From Gammaproteobacteria bacterium (GTDB lineage Bacteria; Pseudomonadota; Gammaproteobacteria; Pseudomonadales; Pseudohongiellaceae), in assembly GCA_024639905.1 (NCBI GenBank), contig JAHEGE010000006.1, positions 62,001-126,000 on the forward strand: a DNA stretch of 64,000 bases, written 5' to 3'. Below the pieces are notes generated by a model. That model was not told the DNA's origin. It made no database searches and saw only the letters and a list, made by a program, of their open reading frames with translations. Shown piece after piece: positions 61,281 to 64,000 of the stretch (the first letter of the stretch is position 1; each line of letters begins with the position of its first letter). The position numbers and the translations under genes are program-made.

Positions 61281-61961
61281 ATGAAACCATCGACCCTCAC
61301 GGCCTTTGTCCTGACGCTTAAACGCGATTTGTTGATCGCGTTTAAGCGTAAGAATGACATCGTAAACCCCTTCATGTTCTTCGTTATTGTCGTCTCGCTG
61401 TTTCCCCTGGCCATAAGCCCCGAGCCGGCGCGCCTCGCGGAAATCTCCTCGGGGGTAATTTGGATCGCCGTGTTGCTGTCGGCTATGCTGTCGATGGACA
61501 GCCTGTTTCGCGCTGATTTTGAAGACGGGTCGCTAGAAATGCTCCTGTTGAGTCCGCATCCACTGTTTTTTCTGGTGCTCGCAAAAAACATCGCTCACTG
61601 GCTGGTAAGCGGTCTGCCGGTAGTGGTCGCCTCGCCTTTGTTGGGCTATATGCTCAAGCTGCCTGCTGATGCCTATGCGACGCTGATGCTGACGCTGCTC
61701 ATCGGAACCCCCACGCTCAGCTTAATCGGCTCAATAGCGGTCGCGCTCACTGTTGGTTTAGGTAGCCGCGGCCTGATACTCGCGGTAATAACCCTACCTT
61801 TTAGTGTGCCTGTGCTCATCTTTGGCACGCTGGCGGTGCAAGCGAGTGCCGGAGGGCTGCCTGCGGGCGGCTACCTAGCTCTTATGCTGGCACTTTTAGC
61901 CGGCTCGTTGAGCCTCGCCCCACTGACTTCGGCTGCTGCGCTGCGCATTAGCGTGAGTTGA
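61281..61961 (+). CDS. ccmB: Heme exporter protein CcmB
   Basis: Six-helix membrane subunit of the CcmABCD complex, 226 residues. FKRKNDIVNPFMFFVIVVSLFPLA near the N-terminus and DSLFRADFEDGSLEMLLLSP are hallmark CcmB sequences. It starts 12 bp after ccmA. A 200-bp spacer without a convincing gene separates it from ccmC; it contains a possible -10 element (TATAGT near 62116). Confidence 0.94.
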   Translation: MKPSTLTAFVLTLKRDLLIAFKRKNDIVNPFMFFVIVVSLFPLAISPEPARLAEISSGVIWIAVLLSAMLSMDSLFRADFEDGSLEMLLLSPHPLFFLVLAKNIAHWLVSGLPVVVASPLLGYMLKLPADAYATLMLTLLIGTPTLSLIGSIAVALTVGLGSRGLILAVITLPFSVPVLIFGTLAVQASAGGLPAGGYLALMLALLAGSLSLAPLTSAAALRISVS

Positions 61962-62162
61962 TCTGCTGGTGGGCGGTGAGACACGCGCGCAATAGTCTGC
62001 GGCGCGATCTGATGCCCGTTCTTGGGCGTAGTAAGACCAACTTCAAGCGTGACAGTTTATTGCTATTTATCGACTCTTCCGGAGCGGCATCGTGCCCACC
62101 GGCGCCCGGCGCGTGGTATAGTCACGGGATGAAATCAAGGGTCATATCGGGGTAGGCAAGGT

Positions 62163-62909
62163 ATGTGGTTGTGGTTCGCTAAATTGGGGTCGCCCAAGTG
62201 GTTCTATGAGCTCTCTAGCAAGTGGCTGCCATGGCTGGTAGGTGCCATGGCAATCACGCTTGCCGTGGCTACGGTGTGGGCGCTCCTGTATCTGCCACCA
62301 GACTATCAGCAGGGTTTCACCTCTCGCATCCTCATCGTGCATGTCGCTGTAGCCGGCACGTCGCTTGCCTTCTTCCCACTGATGGCGGTGGCTGGCACGA
62401 TAACACTGGTTTGGAAGATGAAGCTCGCCGATATGGTAGCCAAAAACGCCGCGGCACTCGGCGCCTGGTTCTCTTTCATTACGCTGGCGACGGGGTCTAT
62501 TTGGGGTAGCGTGAGCTGGGGTACTTGGTGGGAGTGGAGCGACAGTCGACTGGTCTCTATGCTGTTCCAGTTCTTTCTGTTGCTCGGCGTCGTGTCGCTG
62601 CGCTCGGCGCTTGAGGACAGCGATAAAGCCGCGAAAGCGTGCGCGCTTTTGTCGATAGTGGGCTGTATTAATGTTGTGGTGATCAAATACTCAGTTGAGT
62701 GGTGGAACACGCTCCATCAGCCGGCGAGCCCTGTTTCGATAGAAAGCGGCAGCGCTAACGGCCCAGAGTTTTGGATAGCCACGGCGCTGATGATTCTTGG
62801 GGTTTATCTGTTCATGAGCGTCAGCCTTATTCTGTCGACTCGTAATGAAATTCTCCGCCGCGAACGTCGGGCTTTGTGGGTTCAGGAGTTGCTACATGAA
62901 TCTGACTGA
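62163..62909 (+). CDS. ccmC: Heme exporter/lyase protein CcmC
   Basis: Six-helix protein that loads heme onto CcmE. The tryptophan-rich periplasmic motif WGTWWEWSD lies at 119-127, with His60 and the later His in NTLHQPAS as heme ligands. Length 248 residues is typical. Its last 14 bases overlap ccmD. Confidence 0.95.
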   Translation: MWLWFAKLGSPKWFYELSSKWLPWLVGAMAITLAVATVWALLYLPPDYQQGFTSRILIVHVAVAGTSLAFFPLMAVAGTITLVWKMKLADMVAKNAAALGAWFSFITLATGSIWGSVSWGTWWEWSDSRLVSMLFQFFLLLGVVSLRSALEDSDKAAKACALLSIVGCINVVVIKYSVEWWNTLHQPASPVSIESGSANGPEFWIATALMILGVYLFMSVSLILSTRNEILRRERRALWVQELLHESD

Positions 62910-63153
62910 TGGCATTCAATTCGACAGCTTCGCCGCCTTTATCGACATGGGTGGCTACGCATTTAACGTGTGGGCTGTGTACGCGCTCTTCGCGCTCTTC
63001 GTGACGGTAAATCTAGTGGCGCCTTTGCGCCAACGGAAGGCTCTGCTGCGTGACCTCAGGCGCCGTCAAACGCTCAATCAGCGCAGCGCAGAATCGACGG
63101 CAGGCGTGGCAGTTGACGAGGCCAATCACAAAGCAGAGAGGGTGGAGACATGA
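62896..63153 (+). CDS. ccmD: CcmD
   Basis: Small membrane subunit (85 residues) of the Ccm complex: one transmembrane helix (about 20-43: AFNVWAVYALFALFVTVNLV) followed by a basic cytoplasmic tail (PLRQRKALLRDLRRRQ). ATG 62896 lies inside the ccmC end and has AGGAG 8 nt upstream. The tail is longer than in many CcmD. Its stop overlaps ccmE by 4 nt. Confidence 0.9.
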   Translation: MNLTDGIQFDSFAAFIDMGGYAFNVWAVYALFALFVTVNLVAPLRQRKALLRDLRRRQTLNQRSAESTAGVAVDEANHKAERVET

Positions 63154-63620
63154 AACCACATCGCCGGAAAATGCTCGGTATTATCCTGTTTATCGCCTTT
63201 GGCCTGAGCGCGGCTGTAGGCCTAACGCTTTACGCGTTGTCGCAAAATATCAATATGTTTTTCACGCCCACCCAGGTCGCCCAAGGCGAAGTCCCAGCGG
63301 GTCAGCACTTCCGCATCGGGGGCATGGTTAAAGACGGGTCGATAGCTCGCGAGGCGGATAGCCTGAGTGTGAATTTCGTGACTACTGATTTCGCGAGCGA
63401 AGTGCCAATTCACTATGTGGGTATACTCCCGGACTTGTTCCGCGAGGGTCAAGGGATTGTCGCCGAAGGCATCGTCGACGCCGGGGGAGTCTTTCAGGCA
63501 TCAAAGGTGCTCGCCAAGCATGACGAAAATTACATGTCGCCGGAGGTAAAGGCAGCGCTTGATGCCGCTGGCGCGAGCGCAGAAAACCATTCCGCAGCGA
63601 GCGAAGGCGGCTCGCTCTAG
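63150..63620 (+). CDS. ccmE: Heme chaperone CcmE
   Basis: Periplasmic heme chaperone anchored by an N-terminal helix (about 9-31). The covalent heme histidine is His124 in LAKHDENY, with Tyr128 as likely axial ligand. 156 residues with a flexible C-terminus. Follows ccmD with a 4-nt overlap. Confidence 0.95.
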   Translation: MKPHRRKMLGIILFIAFGLSAAVGLTLYALSQNINMFFTPTQVAQGEVPAGQHFRIGGMVKDGSIAREADSLSVNFVTTDFASEVPIHYVGILPDLFREGQGIVAEGIVDAGGVFQASKVLAKHDENYMSPEVKAALDAAGASAENHSAASEGGSL

Positions 63621-63655
63621 TATTAAGCTGGTGCTGTGCACCGAGGTAGGATTCA

Positions 63656-64000
63656 TTGCTTCCAGAACTAGGCCACTTCTCCCTCATCCTTGCGCTGTGT
63701 TTGTGCGCTCTGCTCGGGACGCTTCCTCTGCTGGGGGCCGCTCGAGGTAATACACAGTTCATGGGGCTGGCTCGGCCCTTGGTCGCCGGGGTGTTCGTGT
63801 TCATCGGCCTCGCTTATGCGCTGCTGACCTATTCGTTCGCTGTCGATGACTTTTCAGTAACCTATGTACAGCAGCACTCGAATAGCCTGCTACCGCTGCG
63901 CTACAAGCTCACCGCGGTATGGGGAGGGCACGAAGGCTCGTTCCTGCTGTGGACCTTTATGCTGGCGGGATGGATGCTGACCGTGGCGTTGTTCAGCCGC
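63656..64000 (+). CDS. ccmF: Cytochrome c heme lyase CcmF (N-terminal part)
   Basis: The first 115 residues of CcmF, running off the right edge. The start LPELGHFSLILALCLCALLG and the beginning of the heme-handling loop VWGGHEGSFLLW are recognisable. An in-frame stop at 63647 forces translation to begin at TTG 63656 (GAGG lies about 9 nt upstream); the next ATG at 63760 would cut off the first helix. Follows ccmE by 35 bp. Confidence 0.9.
   Translation, partial: MLPELGHFSLILALCLCALLGTLPLLGAARGNTQFMGLARPLVAGVFVFIGLAYALLTYSFAVDDFSVTYVQQHSNSLLPLRYKLTAVWGGHEGSFLLWTFMLAGWMLTVALFSR

Noticed and set aside
61958-62155. 65-codon frame between ccmB and ccmC
   Set aside because: It begins with TTG overlapping the ccmB stop, has no ribosome binding site and no similarity to Ccm proteins.

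Overview
The window reads as a chromosomal segment of a heterotrophic, aerobic gammaproteobacterium, most likely a marine lineage related to Pseudomonadales/Cellvibrionales. The evidence is the gene set (nrdAB with a long NrdA, argF-grxD-rnt-pyrC-argG, metG-rnf-nth, fliA next to ccmABCDEF, exonuclease I, DinG, SURF1). No 16S or other marker allows a firm placement. No tRNA, rRNA, CRISPR array, insertion sequence or prophage was recognised.

Layout. 1-13.2 kb is a long minus-strand run. From its 5' end it carries an HD-domain protein with a PhnZ-like ligand set, an AhpD-like protein, a MaoC-like protein, a secreted M24 peptidase, a fused FO synthase (fbiC), an SDR, a UPF0104/LPG-synthase-like membrane protein, a CDP-alcohol phosphatidyltransferase, a secreted M20 peptidase, SURF1, a cytochrome c/copper-monooxygenase-like fusion and a truncated secreted protein. 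13.3-19.9 kb holds an SDR, a PQQ-dependent alcohol dehydrogenase with its diheme cytochrome c, a DUF2235 hydrolase and two related small membrane proteins. 19.9-25.1 kb holds ilvD, an Ada-AlkA fusion, ogt and a protein with a TonB-like membrane anchor. 25.3-32.4 kb holds a MATE exporter, xdhC, a secreted protein, an amidase and pyrB. It also carries two arrays, each of three 111-bp hairpin-forming repeats in the same orientation.

32.4-41.6 kb holds sbcB, an acyltransferase, a DUF349 protein, dinG, a small membrane protein, a cyclophilin-like protein, a MobA/MocA-like nucleotidyltransferase and a small unknown protein. 41.7-46.8 kb holds nrdB and nrdA, preceded by an 886-bp gene-free region with NrdR-type palindromes and a DnaA box. 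46.8-51.4 kb is arginine and pyrimidine biosynthesis with grxD and rnt. 51.4-58.4 kb lies between nth and metG and holds a strikingly reduced Rnf cluster translationally coupled to a secreted Deg-like protease. 58.4-64 kb holds rubredoxin, dcd, a fliA gene behind a near-consensus sigma-54 promoter, and the cytochrome c maturation operon ccmABCDE plus the start of ccmF.

How the genes fit together. Several point to periplasmic c-type cytochrome electron transfer: the ccm operon, SURF1, the PQQ dehydrogenase with its cytochrome, and the cytochrome/copper protein. DNA repair is well represented: Ada-AlkA, Ogt, Nth, ExoI and DinG. FO synthase may belong here too, if FO serves as a photolyase antenna. 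The most unusual items are the Rnf remnant (RnfA-, RnfB-, RnfC-C-terminus- and RnfD-like proteins, with no RnfG, no RnfE, no NADH/FMN part of RnfC and no recognisable RnfD flavinylation motif), the two 111-bp hairpin arrays with a covarying base pair, and FO synthase sitting among phospholipid-type genes.
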